From assembly GCA_934501115.1 (NCBI GenBank), contig CAKSTO010000011.1, forward strand, positions 1 to 45,974: DNA of 45,974 nt. The letters are read 5' to 3'. Below are positions 8,388 to 17,324 of the stretch, one piece after another. Position numbers and translations under genes: made by a program. This stretch comes from an uncultured Faecalibacterium sp. (GTDB lineage Bacteria; Bacillota; Clostridia; Oscillospirales; Ruminococcaceae). Within the stretch, counting starts at the first letter, position 1. Each line of letters starts with the position of its first letter. The notes beneath the pieces are model-generated. The model was not told the origin of the DNA. It ran no database searches and saw only the letters and a program-made list of their open reading frames with translations.

Positions 8388-8427
8388 TTGTAATATTGGA
8401 AAGTTGTGTTATACTATATTGGAAAGT
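8388..8427 (+). promoter_or_regulatory. recA promoter region with a 12-bp direct repeat
   Basis: TTGTAA (8388-8393), a 16-base spacer and TATACT (8410-8415) form a plausible promoter. ATATTGGAAAGT occurs twice, at 8393-8404 and 8416-8427, exactly 23 bases apart, bracketing the -10. This could be an operator. I see no Bacillus-type SOS box (CGAAC...GTTCG). Confidence 0.55.
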
Positions 8428-8479
8428 ACAGCACAGACCCGCCTGCGGCGGGCACAAAGCGAAAAAGGAGCGGTACGCT

Positions 8480-9655
8480 ATGGCAAAAAATCAGAATAAC
8501 AATGTTGCCCCGGTCACCAAAAAGACCACGGCAGAAGCCAAAAAAGATGCACTGGCCACAGCTTTGGCACAGATCGAAAAGCAGTTTGGCAAGGGTGCCG
8601 TCATGAAGCTGGGTGACAATGCCGACATGCAGGTGGACGCGATCTCCACCGGCAGCATCGGTCTGGATCTGGCTCTGGGCGTGGGCGGTGTGCCCCGCGG
8701 ACGCATCGTCGAGGTGTACGGCCCGGAATCCAGCGGTAAAACGACGCTGGCACTGCATATTCTGGCTGAGGCGCAGAAGAAGGGCGGCGAGGTGGCCTTC
8801 ATCGATGTAGAGCACGCGCTGGATCCTGTTTATGCAGAGGCGCTGGGCGTGGACATCAACAATCTGCTGGTCAGCCAGCCGGATACCGGTGAGCAGGCCA
8901 TGGAGATCTGCGAGGCGCTGGTGCGCTCCGGTGCCATCGATGCCATTGTTGTGGACTCGGTAGCTGCCATGGTGCCGAGAGCCGAGATCGAGGGCGAAAT
9001 GGGCGACAACCATGTTGGTCTGCAGGCACGCCTGATGAGTCAGGCCATGCGCAAGCTGACCAGTGTCATCGGAAAGACCAATACGGTCTGTGTGTTCATC
9101 AACCAGCTGCGTGAAAAAGTGGGCGTAGTCTACGGCAGCCCGGAGGTCACCACCGGCGGCCGCGCTTTGAAATATTACTCTTCGGTGCGAATCGACATCC
9201 GCCGCGTGGAAGGCCTGAAGGACTCCTCCGGACAGTTTATTGGCAACCACACCCGCGCAAAGATCGTCAAGAACAAGGTGGCGCCTCCGTTCCGTGAGAC
9301 CGAGTTCGACATCATGTTCGGCGAGGGCATCTCCAAGGTGGGCGAGCTGCTGGATCTGGGCGTCAAGCTGGGCATCGTGCAGAAGAGCGGCGCATGGTTC
9401 AACTACGGCGATGTACGTCTGGGTCAGGGACGCGACAACTCCAAGCAGTTCCTGAAGGATAACCCTGAGATCGCGAATGACATCGAGGGGCAGATCCGTG
9501 CAAATGCAGATAAGCTCTATACCGGACGCCGCCCGGCAGGCAAGGCTGCTGCGGAGGACAAGGCAGATGAGTCCGGAAAGGATGCAAAGGAGCCGGTGGT
9601 CAAGGCTCCCGCCCGCAGCAGCGAGAGCGAACTGGACATCATGGTGGACGAATAA
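8480..9655 (+). CDS. recA: Recombinase RecA
   Basis: 391 residues. RecA forms filaments on single-stranded DNA, catalyses strand exchange and activates LexA cleavage. Seen: ALAQIEKQFGKGAVMKLG, Walker A GPESSGKT at 81-88, the FIDVEHALDP region, INQLREKVGV with TTGGRALKYY, and an acidic tail ending DIMVDE. ATG at 8480 is chosen over upstream in-frame codons because AAAAAGGAG precedes it and family members begin near this point. The recX gene follows immediately. Confidence 0.98.
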   Translation: MAKNQNNNVAPVTKKTTAEAKKDALATALAQIEKQFGKGAVMKLGDNADMQVDAISTGSIGLDLALGVGGVPRGRIVEVYGPESSGKTTLALHILAEAQKKGGEVAFIDVEHALDPVYAEALGVDINNLLVSQPDTGEQAMEICEALVRSGAIDAIVVDSVAAMVPRAEIEGEMGDNHVGLQARLMSQAMRKLTSVIGKTNTVCVFINQLREKVGVVYGSPEVTTGGRALKYYSSVRIDIRRVEGLKDSSGQFIGNHTRAKIVKNKVAPPFRETEFDIMFGEGISKVGELLDLGVKLGIVQKSGAWFNYGDVRLGQGRDNSKQFLKDNPEIANDIEGQIRANADKLYTGRRPAGKAAAEDKADESGKDAKEPVVKAPARSSESELDIMVDE

Positions 9656-10189
9656 ATGTCCTTTTACCGCAGGAACTATCATCTCCGCCGGGATGGCGAA
9701 GAGCCGGAAAAAAGTGCGGATCCCTCCAAGGCGCGTGCCCGCGCCTTGGACGCCCTTTCGGCACGGGAAATGACCAGCACCCAGCTGTATGAGCGGCTGT
9801 GCATCCGCTTTACCGAGCAGGCGGCTGCAGCAGCGGTGGCTGAGATGGTGGAGCTGGACTACGTCAACGACGACCGCTATGCCGAGACCCGCGCTCATGG
9901 CCTGCTGATGGCGCGCAAGAGCCGCCGTGCCGCTGCCCAGAACCTGCGCCAGAAGGGGCTGAACAGCCAGCAGATCGACCGCGCACTGGAAAGCGTTTAT
10001 GCTCCGGATGAGGACGGCGAAGACCCGGAGCTGGAAGCTGCCGCCGCGCTGGTACGCAGCCGCTACCTGAAAAAGCTGGCCGATGGCCGCCGGGATCTTG
10101 TGGTCGCCGCCCTGCAGCGCCGCGGCTTTGCATACCCGGTGATCAAAGAAGCCATCCGCAGGGCGGAGGAGGAAGGGCAGAGGCTTTAG
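9656..10189 (+). CDS. recX: Regulatory protein RecX
   Basis: 177 residues. RecX binds RecA filaments and restrains their activity. Seen: ARARALDALSAREMTSTQL, then a central LDYVNDDRYAETRAHGLLMARKSRRAAAQNLRQKG segment (described here by its key parts DDRYAE and LRQKG) and a C-terminal helical repeat ending RGFAYPVIKEAIRRA. The start codon abuts the recA stop with no gap, so the two are co-transcribed and probably coupled. Length is typical of the family. Confidence 0.92.
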   Translation: MSFYRRNYHLRRDGEEPEKSADPSKARARALDALSAREMTSTQLYERLCIRFTEQAAAAAVAEMVELDYVNDDRYAETRAHGLLMARKSRRAAAQNLRQKGLNSQQIDRALESVYAPDEDGEDPELEAAAALVRSRYLKKLADGRRDLVVAALQRRGFAYPVIKEAIRRAEEEGQRL

Positions 10190-10200
10190 CCGGGGGATGT

Positions 10201-10666
10201 TTTCTTTTGACACCAAAAGAGAACCAGAAAAGCGTGCGCTCTGCGGGGAAAGCTTCTGCTTGCGGTCAGCGTGCAGGGACGCTCCGCTGGGCCAGAGGTA
10301 GGGAGGGGCGTTCCGACTCCCCCCTCCCTACCTCTGGACTCCACCCACCCCGCAACGGGTCAAGGGCTGCACGCCCTTGACAATCCTAAAAAAGTGGGCT
10401 ACACCGGAAAAAACTGAAGATTCACGCCTGTTCGGCGTGAAGATCTTTTAACCGTTTTTTCCGGCTCCGCCGATTGAAAGCCCCTCAGTCACTGCGCGAC
10501 AGCTCCCCTCGGGGGAGCGAGCGCGGCAGCAGCTGCTTCCCTCCGCGACTCCTCTCCGTGAAAATGGGTCACAGGAAAGTCCGCAGACTTTCCTGTGACC
10601 CGAAATTTAAAATAATTCTTCCGCTGTCTATGCGCAAAGCGAACGCGGAGCGCATTTTAAATCATG
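10201..10666 (+). repeat. Composite R-Q-P hairpin element, copy 1
   Basis: This fills the 530-base gap between recX and rimO, with no gene. R part: TCTTTTG/CAAAAGA head hairpin, a long GAGGTAGGGAGGGG palindrome, CAAGGGC-TGCAC-GCCCTTG, and a terminal stem CCGGAAAAAAC (10404-10414) with GTTTTTTCCGG (10454-10464) enclosing TTCACGCC/GGCGTGAA. Q part at 10480-10523. P part (P2): perfect 16-bp stem 10566-10581 with 10586-10601 around CGCA, then TCCGC with GCGGA (10645-10649) crossing ATGCGC (10630-10635) with GCGCAT (10650-10655). rimO starts 54 bases after the element. Confidence 0.82.
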
Positions 10667-10719
10667 AAATCGTAAAATTCAAAAGCAACCCTCAAAAGAG
10701 AAAGAGAGTATTATCCCCT

Positions 10720-12045
10720 ATGAAAATTGCGTGTATTTCCCTTGGATGCCCGAAAAATCAGGTCGATCTGGATGTGATGGTGCACATCCTGCTGTCTGCC
10801 GGCCACGAGACCGTGGCGGATCTGGCAGAGGCTGATGTGATCCTTGTCAACACCTGCGGCTTTATCGAGAGCGCCAAGACCGAAGCCATTGAAAACATTC
10901 TGGAAGCCTGCTCCTACAAGCAGCAGAACCCGGATCTGAAGGTCATCGTCACCGGATGTCTTGCTGAGCGTTACCGCAGCCAGATCGAGGAAGAGATCCC
11001 CGAGGTGGACGCTGTGGTGGGCTGTGCCTCCAACAAAGCCATCGACACCATCGTGGATCGCCTGTTCCATGGCGAAGACCATCTGGAAAGCTATGGCGCG
11101 AAAAAGGATTTCCCACTGGGCGGCAAGCGTGTCATCGGCACCCCTGCCCACTATGCGTACTTAAAAATTGCCGAAGGCTGCAACAATCGCTGCCACTACT
11201 GTGCGATCCCCGCGATCCGCGGCCCGCTGCACAGCCGCGATATGGCCGACTGCGTGGCCGAGGCTCGCTGGCTGGCCGGTGAGGGCGTCAAGGAACTGAT
11301 CGTGGTCGCACAGGATCCCACTGCCTACGGCGAGGACTGGGGCAAGCCCGGCAGCATCTGCGAGCTGCTGGATAAGCTGAACAGGATCCCCGGCATTGAG
11401 TGGATCCGCATCATGTACGCCTACCCGGAGCGCATTACGGACGAGTTCATCGCGGCCATGAAGCGCAATGAAAAGGTGGTGCCCTACCTCGATCTGCCCA
11501 TCCAGCACTGCAACGATACCATTCTCAAGAACATGAACCGCCGCTCCAACCGCGCCGAGCTGCTGGAGGTGATCGGCAAGCTGCGCCGCGAGATCCCCGG
11601 CATCACCCTGCGCACCACCCTGATCGCAGGCTTCCCCGGTGAGACCGAGGAGCAGTTCGAGGATCTGTGCAATTTCGTCAAGGAAGTGCAGTTCGACCGT
11701 CTGGGCTGCTTTGCCTACTCGGCCGAGGAGAACACCGTTGCGGCCAAGATGGACGGCCAGATCGAGCAGGAAGTCAAGGACAAGCGTGCGGAGCTGGTGA
11801 TGCAGATCCAGACCGGCATCATGGCCCAGAAGCAGGCCGAAAAGGTGGGCCAGACCGTGCATGTGCTTTGTGACGGCATCGACGAGGAGAGCGGCCTGTA
11901 TCTGTGCCGCACCACCGGCGACGCCCCTGAGGTGGACGGCAATGTGTGCGTTTCCAGCGAGGAACCGCTGTATCCCGGCCAGTTCTACGATGTTCTGGTG
12001 GACGACAGCGACCTTTACGATCTGTATGGTACTGTTGCAAAATAA
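10720..12045 (+). CDS. rimO: Ribosomal protein S12 methylthiotransferase RimO
   Basis: 441 residues. RimO is a radical-SAM enzyme with two 4Fe-4S clusters that methylthiolates an Asp of ribosomal protein S12. Seen: an N-terminal UPF0004 domain (ACISLGCPKNQVD, VNTCGF, VTGCLAERY) with its three cluster cysteines, the radical-SAM cluster C154-x3-C158-x2-C161 (CNNRCHYCAIP), and a C-terminal TRAM domain. ATG at 10720 is chosen because it begins the conserved MKIACISLGCPKN; the reading frame extends upstream only into repeat DNA. Distinguished from MiaB by the KIAEGCNNRC and PIQHCNDTIL context. Confidence 0.95.
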   Translation: MKIACISLGCPKNQVDLDVMVHILLSAGHETVADLAEADVILVNTCGFIESAKTEAIENILEACSYKQQNPDLKVIVTGCLAERYRSQIEEEIPEVDAVVGCASNKAIDTIVDRLFHGEDHLESYGAKKDFPLGGKRVIGTPAHYAYLKIAEGCNNRCHYCAIPAIRGPLHSRDMADCVAEARWLAGEGVKELIVVAQDPTAYGEDWGKPGSICELLDKLNRIPGIEWIRIMYAYPERITDEFIAAMKRNEKVVPYLDLPIQHCNDTILKNMNRRSNRAELLEVIGKLRREIPGITLRTTLIAGFPGETEEQFEDLCNFVKEVQFDRLGCFAYSAEENTVAAKMDGQIEQEVKDKRAELVMQIQTGIMAQKQAEKVGQTVHVLCDGIDEESGLYLCRTTGDAPEVDGNVCVSSEEPLYPGQFYDVLVDDSDLYDLYGTVAK

Positions 12046-12063
12046 CAAATTGGAGGAATCTGT

Positions 12064-12678
12064 ATGAATCTGCCCAATAAACTTACCCTGACCCGCATCC
12101 TGCTGGTGCCCGTGTTCATGATCTTTGTGTCCCTCACCAGCCTGAGCGGCATCGCGGATGGCTCCTTCCAGCCGACGTATTACCTGATCGCAGGCATCGT
12201 CTTTGCTGCTGCCAGCTTTACCGATTTTCTGGACGGCCATCTGGCCCGCAAGTGGAACATGGTGACCGACTTCGGCAAGTTTGCCGACCCGCTGGCCGAC
12301 AAGCTGCTGACCACCGTTGCCTTCATCTACATGATGCGGGACGGTGTGTGCAGCCCGGTGGTGCTGTGCATCATTCTGGCACGCGAGTTCGCCGTGTCCG
12401 GTCTGCGCATGGTGGCGGCCAGCGCCAAGGACGGCAAGGTCATTGCCGCCAACATGTGGGGCAAGGTAAAGACCGTGCTGCAGATGCTGAGCATCATCTT
12501 CTATTTCTTCGGCATGTCCATTGCAAGCATGTCTGCTTCCGGTACGGAGCAGGGCGTGCGGCAGATCATGGTAATCAGCATCTCCATGGTGCTGTGCTGG
12601 CTGGTGGCTGCCGTGACGGCCATTTCCGGCATCAAGTACCTGTGGGACAACCGCAGCTTCATCAACACCGCAAAATAA
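12064..12678 (+). CDS. pgsA: CDP-diacylglycerol-glycerol-3-phosphate 3-phosphatidyltransferase
   Basis: 204 residues, a membrane enzyme that makes phosphatidylglycerol phosphate, the committed step to phosphatidylglycerol. It opens NLPNKLTLTRILLVPVF, typical of PgsA, and carries the CDP-alcohol phosphotransferase motif (DG-x2-AR-x8-G-x3-D-x3-D) near residues 57-80 in DFLDGHLARKW...DFGKFADPLADK. About five hydrophobic segments are visible. It follows rimO by 18 bases with a GGAGG site, so the two form an operon ending at the terminator at 12683. Confidence 0.94.
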   Translation: MNLPNKLTLTRILLVPVFMIFVSLTSLSGIADGSFQPTYYLIAGIVFAAASFTDFLDGHLARKWNMVTDFGKFADPLADKLLTTVAFIYMMRDGVCSPVVLCIILAREFAVSGLRMVAASAKDGKVIAANMWGKVKTVLQMLSIIFYFFGMSIASMSASGTEQGVRQIMVISISMVLCWLVAAVTAISGIKYLWDNRSFINTAK

Positions 12679-12682
12679 AAAG

Positions 12683-12732
12683 AACCCTCTCAGCCAATGC
12701 GTCAGCACTGACGGAGAGGGTTTTTCTTTTTA
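12683..12732 (+). terminator. Terminator of the rimO-pgsA operon (Q-like)
   Basis: AACCCTCTC pairs with GAGAGGGTT around an inner GTCAG/CTGAC stem, followed by a T-rich tract. The arms are the CCCTCTC motif of the Q family, so a Q half-element seems to be used as terminator. Confidence 0.85.
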
Positions 12733-12737
12733 AGTTT

Positions 12738-12781
12738 TGAGAGCCGGAAAATCTGTGGATTTTCCGGCTCTCATTTTTCAC
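12738..12781 (-). repeat. P-family stem-loop only (copy P8)
   Basis: A perfect 16-bp stem (12738-12753 with 12758-12773), next to TTTTTCAC, which is the minus-strand GTGAAAAA of the P family. The loop reads CACA instead of CGCA. The pseudoknot half is absent. It lies between two convergent genes. Confidence 0.75.
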
Positions 12782-12841
12782 GGCAGAGGCCGAAATTTCC
12801 AGATGCTGTTTTTCGCAGCAGCCCTTTCAAAGCGTTCCTGC

Positions 12842-14002
12842 TCAGGACACCGTGGTGTGCTCCTTCAGCCAGTCCAGCACGCAGGACTGCAGAGCGTTCA
12901 GACGGGCACGGTTCTGGCCGTAGCTGTCCGCATAAGCGGCATCGGCAGCATCGATCTCCTCCTGCGTGGGGGCAAGAGACTCAGCGTCGGCAATGGCCTG
13001 AAAGATCAGATCCTGCTTTGCCAGATGCTCAAAGTAGGCGTCGGATGCGGCCAGCATGTTATTGGCATCGGTGTAGCCCTGTGTCTGAGCAAAGGCGTCC
13101 AGATCCATGCTGTACGTGGAAGCGTACCGGCTGTAGTAGTTCAGGAACATGCAGATGTAGTAGTTTGTGATGGAGGAGGGCAGCTCTTTGAACTCTGCGT
13201 TTGCCATCAGGTAGTCTACAATGGCATTTTCGTAGTTGTCATTATAGAGGGCAGTATTGAAGTAGCTGCGCAGAGCGTCGGCGGTATGCAGATCGTCGGT
13301 GACACCGAAGTTGGAATCCACCCACTCGTCGGTCAGCTCGGGGGTGACGCTCTCCGAGATGGAGTTCAGGGTCACGCTGAACACGGCTTCCTTGCCGCTG
13401 AGGGTGATGGTGTTGCCCTCGGCATCGGTGGAGTCGCCGTAGCCGTCGGGAAAGGTGACGGTCACATCAAAGGTGTCGCCCGCGTTGTGCCCGATGATCT
13501 GATCCTCGAAACCGTCGATGAAGCTGCCGCTGCCGAGGGTCAGGTCGTAGCCGGTTGCGGTGCCGCCGTTGAAGGCTACGCCGTCTACCGTGCCGGAGTA
13601 GTCGATGTTCACGGTGTCGCCGCTCTGCGCGGCGCGGCCGGTGACCTGCTGGGTGGTAGCATACTGGTTCAGCAGGCTGTCCAGCTGGAACTGCAGCTCA
13701 TCGTCGGTAGGCTGCAGATCTTTTTCGGTCAGAGCGATGGAATCAAAGCCCTTCGGCAGAGTAACATAGTCTGCGGCGTTGACATCGACCCAGCGGCCGC
13801 TTTCGTCGATGCCGTTGCTGTAATCGAAGTTCTCGTAGTCAAATTGATCCACTGTGCCGAACTGCGAAACGGCAGGAATGGACGAGGAAGAAGCCTCGTC
13901 GGACTGCTTCTTTTTGGTCAGCGTGAAGCAGGCAAAAAGAACGCACACTGCCGCCGCAATGACGCACAGGATGCCAAGGATCTTACGTGTGGTACTGTTC
14001 AA
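12842..14002 (-). CDS. Membrane-anchored FKBP-type peptidyl-prolyl isomerase (trigger factor-like)
   Basis: 386 residues. One hydrophobic segment (about 8-28) anchors it in the membrane; a Cys at 25 (LFAC) is a poor lipobox. Residues 127-215 form an FKBP domain (GDTVNIDYSGTVDG, LGSGSFIDGFEDQIIGH, VTFPDGYG), and the following helical region resembles the trigger factor chaperone arm. It probably folds secreted proteins outside the membrane. TTG at 14002 is chosen because AGGAGG lies 8 bases upstream; an ATG 54 bases further up lacks a site. A perfect TATAAT (complement of 14065-14070) with a weak TTTTCT -35 is its likely promoter. Confidence 0.85.
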   Translation of the reverse strand: MNSTTRKILGILCVIAAAVCVLFACFTLTKKKQSDEASSSSIPAVSQFGTVDQFDYENFDYSNGIDESGRWVDVNAADYVTLPKGFDSIALTEKDLQPTDDELQFQLDSLLNQYATTQQVTGRAAQSGDTVNIDYSGTVDGVAFNGGTATGYDLTLGSGSFIDGFEDQIIGHNAGDTFDVTVTFPDGYGDSTDAEGNTITLSGKEAVFSVTLNSISESVTPELTDEWVDSNFGVTDDLHTADALRSYFNTALYNDNYENAIVDYLMANAEFKELPSSITNYYICMFLNYYSRYASTYSMDLDAFAQTQGYTDANNMLAASDAYFEHLAKQDLIFQAIADAESLAPTQEEIDAADAAYADSYGQNRARLNALQSCVLDWLKEHTTVS

Positions 14003-14257
14003 AAGAAATACCTCCTGTTGTACCGGCTCCCTCGGAACCGGGGGAAAGCGAATCATACCGTACCATTATAAACGTTCTGACGAGAAAAGAAAAGTTCTTT
14101 GCAAAATTTCCACAAATCCTGCAGGGGATTCGTGGTACTTTTGCCGGTTCTCTGCCGAAAAAGGCACAAAATCGGTGGAAATGGACAGACGGTTCTGATA
14201 CAATAAAAAGAGTGAAGCAAAGATGTTTCTATAAAAGCAGGCAATAAAATGAACGGC

Positions 14258-14395
14258 TTTGCCCTCTCAGGCGCTATCCGCGCCAGCTCCCCCAAAGGGG
14301 GAGCCCTTGGCAGAAACCGAAAGTTTATCGTACTGCTAAGGCCTCTCCCTTTGGGAGAGGTGGCATTGCGCAAGCAATGACGGAGAGGGCGAGGC
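14258..14395. repeat. Inverted pair of Q-family elements (Q4/Q5)
   Basis: The 418-base gap before the malic enzyme has no gene. It holds two Q elements facing each other: CCCTCTCAG, GGCGC-TATCC-GCGCC, CAGCTCCCCC/GGGGGAGCC (14260-14304), then CTCTCCC/GGGAGAG, CATTGC-GCAA-GCAATG and GGAGAGGGC (14340-14392). The outer ends pair (GCCCTCTC with GAGAGGGC). The malic enzyme site AGGAGG follows. Confidence 0.78.
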
Positions 14396-14420
14396 CGCTA
14401 ACCGAACGGAGGAAATTTGA

Positions 14421-15593
14421 ATGGATTACAATAAAGCAGCTCTGGAAATGCACGAGACCCACAAGGGCAAGGTGGGCATCGTGAGCAAGGTGGAGGTCGC
14501 CACCCGCGACGACCTGTCCACCGCCTACACCCCCGGTGTGGCCGAGCCCTGCCGCAGGATCAAGGAAAACCCGGAGGACGTGTACAAGTATACCTTCAAG
14601 GGCAACATGGTGGCAGTCGTTTCCAACGGCACCGCCGTGCTGGGTCTGGGCGACATCGGCCCCGAAGCTGGTCTGCCGGTCATGGAGGGCAAGGCGGTGC
14701 TGTTCAAGGAGTTCGGCGGCGTGGACGCCTTCCCCATCTGCATCGACGCCCACGATGCAGCCGGCGTCATTGCGGCCTGCAAGGCCATCGCGCCCACCTT
14801 TGGCGGCATCAATCTGGAGGATATCAAGAGCCCCGAGTGCTTTGAGATCGAAGAAACGCTGGAGCGGGAGCTGGACATCCCGGTGTTCCACGATGACCAG
14901 CACGGCACGGCCATCGTGGTCACGGCCGCCCTCATCAACGCCCTGCGGGTGGTGGGCAAGAAGATGGAGGATGTGCACATTGTGCTGAACGGCCCCGGCG
15001 CTGCCGGCACTGCCATCATCAAGATGCTCATGACCGCCGGTGCGAAGGACATCATTGCAGTGGATCAGTTCGGCACCCTGTACAAGGGCTGCAACAGCGC
15101 CGAGGCGCACAAGAACTGGCTGGGCGAGGTGACCAACCCCCGTCAGGTCAAGGGCGGCCTGAAGGAGGCGCTGGAAGGCGCCGACGTGTTCATCGGCGTG
15201 TCCAAGCCCGGCATCCTGACCACCGAGCTGTGCAGGACCATGAACAAGGACGCCATCGTCTTTGCCATGGCCAACCCCACCCCGGAGATCATGCCGGACG
15301 AGGCCAAGGCCGGCGGCGTGCGGGTGATGGCCACCGGCCGCAGCGACTTCCCCAATCAGGTCAACAATGTGCTGTGCTTCCCCGGCCTGTTCAAGGGCGC
15401 GCTCAGCGTCCGCGCCCGGGACATCAACAATGAGATGAAGCTGGCTGCCGCCTATGCCATCGCAGACCTCATCACCGATGCCGACCGCAGCGAGGAGAAC
15501 ATCATCCCCGGTGCGTTCGACCCCCGCGTGGCTGAGGCTGTGGCAGCTGCCGTGGCAAAGGCTGCGCGCGAGACCGGCGTGGCACGGCTGTAA
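14421..15593 (+). CDS. NAD(P)-dependent malic enzyme
   Basis: 390 residues, the short bacterial form. It decarboxylates malate to pyruvate and CO2 with reduction of NAD(P). Seen: the malic signature YTPGVAEPC near 36-44, GLGDIGPEAGLPVMEGKA with the catalytic Lys region, metal-ligand residues in NLEDIKSPECFEIEE and VFHDDQHGTA (near 157), a Rossmann loop LNGPGAAGTAI, and IFAMANPTPEI. ATG at 14421 follows ACGGAGGAAA. It leads an operon with two fumarase subunit genes (16 bases to the next start), so fumarate can be taken through malate to pyruvate. Cofactor choice cannot be read with certainty. Confidence 0.95.
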   Translation: MDYNKAALEMHETHKGKVGIVSKVEVATRDDLSTAYTPGVAEPCRRIKENPEDVYKYTFKGNMVAVVSNGTAVLGLGDIGPEAGLPVMEGKAVLFKEFGGVDAFPICIDAHDAAGVIAACKAIAPTFGGINLEDIKSPECFEIEETLERELDIPVFHDDQHGTAIVVTAALINALRVVGKKMEDVHIVLNGPGAAGTAIIKMLMTAGAKDIIAVDQFGTLYKGCNSAEAHKNWLGEVTNPRQVKGGLKEALEGADVFIGVSKPGILTTELCRTMNKDAIVFAMANPTPEIMPDEAKAGGVRVMATGRSDFPNQVNNVLCFPGLFKGALSVRARDINNEMKLAAAYAIADLITDADRSEENIIPGAFDPRVAEAVAAAVAKAARETGVARL

Positions 15594-15609
15594 GCGGAGG
15601 AGAGGATCC

Positions 15610-16449
15610 ATGAGAACCATTTCCGCACAAGAGATCACAAACACCGTGGCACGGCTGTGCATCGAAGCCAACACCCGCCTGCCGCAGGATGTGCAGAACG
15701 CGCTGGACAAAGCCCGGCAGGAAGAGCCGTGGCCGCTGGCAAAGAACACCCTTGACCTGCTGTGGTCGAATCTTTCCGCCGCGAAAGAAAAAGATCTGCC
15801 CATCTGTCAGGACACCGGTATGGCCTGCGTGTTCGTGGAGCTGGGCACCGATGTGCACATCGACGGCAGCTTTGAAGCCGCCATCCACGAGGGAGTGCGC
15901 CGGGGTTATACCGACGGCTACCTGCGCAAGAGCATCGTAGCCGACCCGCTGCGCCGGGGCAACACCGGCGACAACACCCCTGCGGCCATCACAGTGCATC
16001 TGGTGGACGGAGAGGGCTGCCGCATCACAGTGGCGCCCAAGGGCTTCGGCAGCGAGAACATGAGCCGCATCCAGATGCTCAAGCCCGCCGACGGCGTAGA
16101 GGGCTTCAAGAAGTTTGTGCTGGACACCGTAAAACTGGCCGGTTCCAACCCCTGCCCGCCCATCGTGCTGGGCATCGGTGTGGGCGGCAGCTTTGACAAG
16201 GTAGCGTATCTTGCTAAGAAGGCACTGCTGCGCCCGCTGGACGTGCCGAACGCTGACCCCTACTATGCACAGCTGGAACAGGAGCTGCTCACTGCTATCA
16301 ACGAGCTGGGCATCGGGCCGCAGGGCTTCGGCGGCAAGACCACCTGTCTGGGGCTTTCCATCGAGCAGATGCCCACCCATGTGGCGGGTCTGCCCGTGGC
16401 TGTGAATGTTTCCTGCCACGTCACCCGCCGCGCCAGCGCGGAGCTGTAA
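15610..16449 (+). CDS. Class I fumarate hydratase alpha subunit
   Basis: 279 residues, the N-terminal half of the class I Fe-S hydro-lyase fold (fumarase / L-tartrate dehydratase alpha). Three cysteines fit the 4Fe-4S ligands: C66 in ICQDTG, C182 in NPCPPI and C246 in TTCLGL. Other conserved motifs are RRGNTGDNTPA, APKGFGSENMS and GVGGSFDK. ATG at 15610 follows GGAGGAGAGG. The malic enzyme upstream and the beta subunit downstream make fumarase far more likely than tartrate dehydratase. The cluster is oxygen-sensitive, fitting an anaerobe. Confidence 0.93.
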   Translation: MRTISAQEITNTVARLCIEANTRLPQDVQNALDKARQEEPWPLAKNTLDLLWSNLSAAKEKDLPICQDTGMACVFVELGTDVHIDGSFEAAIHEGVRRGYTDGYLRKSIVADPLRRGNTGDNTPAAITVHLVDGEGCRITVAPKGFGSENMSRIQMLKPADGVEGFKKFVLDTVKLAGSNPCPPIVLGIGVGGSFDKVAYLAKKALLRPLDVPNADPYYAQLEQELLTAINELGIGPQGFGGKTTCLGLSIEQMPTHVAGLPVAVNVSCHVTRRASAEL

Positions 16450-16462
16450 GGAGGGAAGAGCT

Positions 16463-17017
16463 ATGGAATACAGACTGACCACCCCCTGCACCGTGCAGGA
16501 TCTTGCCCCGCTGCGTGCGGGCGATACGGTGCTGCTTTCCGGCGTGGTGTACACCGCCCGCGATCAGGCTCACAAGCGCATGACCGAAGCACTGGACAGG
16601 GGCGAAGCGCTGCCCTTTGAACTTGAAGGCAGCGCCATCTATTATGTCGGCCCCACCCCGGAGCGTCCGGGCGAGGTGATCGGCTCGGCAGGGCCCACCA
16701 CCAGCGGCCGTATGGACGCCATGAGCCCCCGTCTGCTGGATCTGGGCAACAAGATCATGATCGGCAAGGGCAAGCGGGACGATGCGGTCAAGGCTGCTGT
16801 TGTGCGCAACGGCGCGGTGTATCTGGCTGCTTTGGGCGGTGCGGGTGCGCTGATGGCAAAGAGCGTCCAGACGCTGGAGGTCATCGCGTGGCCGGATCTT
16901 GGCTGCGAGGCGGTGCGCCGCCTGACTGTGAAGGAGATGCCCCTGACGGTGATCCTGGATGCCCACGGCGGCGACCTGTACGAGGCAGGCCCGGCGGCAT
17001 ATCTGGAGAGCAAATAA
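16463..17017 (+). CDS. Class I fumarate hydratase beta subunit
   Basis: 184 residues, the C-terminal half of class I fumarase as a separate chain. Seen: LRAGDTVLLSGVVYTARDQAHKR, YVGPTPERPGEVIGSAGPTTSGRMD (key parts VGPTP and GPTTSGRMD), MIGKGKRDD and an AVYLAALGGAGAL stretch. It pairs with the alpha subunit encoded 13 bases upstream to hydrate fumarate to L-malate. The start is set by AAGGAGGGAAGAG. Last gene of the malic enzyme-fumarase operon. Confidence 0.93.
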   Translation: MEYRLTTPCTVQDLAPLRAGDTVLLSGVVYTARDQAHKRMTEALDRGEALPFELEGSAIYYVGPTPERPGEVIGSAGPTTSGRMDAMSPRLLDLGNKIMIGKGKRDDAVKAAVVRNGAVYLAALGGAGALMAKSVQTLEVIAWPDLGCEAVRRLTVKEMPLTVILDAHGGDLYEAGPAAYLESK

Positions 17018-17033
17018 AAGATCAACGGGCTTG

Positions 17034-17118
17034 CCCTCTCTGTCTGCTCCCGTTGGCCGCATCCGCCTCTCCCTTTGGGAGAGCTGCCGAGCAAAGCGAG
17101 ACTGAGAGGGCAAAGCCG
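17034..17118. repeat. Inverted Q-family pair (Q6)
   Basis: TTGCCCTCTC and GAGAGGGCAA form the outer arms, with CTCTCCC/GGGAGAG inside. It lies in the 307-base gap between fumarase and the DtxR-type gene; the rest of the gap is promoter sequence. Confidence 0.72.
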
Positions 17119-17238
17119 CTGCCGTATCGAACTGCTTTTTGTGCAAACAAGCCAAAACCAAACCGGCAAAAAACCGGCAGAACAGCAGATTTGTGCAGGA
17201 CAAAATTGGTTTGCTTATACAAACTTCCTGCGAATTGC

Positions 17239-17267
17239 TTGCACATCGGCAAAAAGTGTGATATCCT
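17239..17267 (+). promoter_or_regulatory. Promoter of the DtxR-type regulator
   Basis: TTGCAC (17239-17244), 17-base spacer, TATCCT (17262-17267). The start codon is 58 bases beyond the -10. Confidence 0.7.
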
Positions 17268-17324
17268 GTACTATATGAAACCGTGGTGCTTTGCATCCCG
17301 GCACAGACAGGAGGCAAACATACC

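Noticed and set aside
8365..8479. LexA/SOS box upstream of recA
   Set aside because: I searched by eye for CGAAC-N4-GTTCG and close variants and saw none; only the direct repeat reported above is present.
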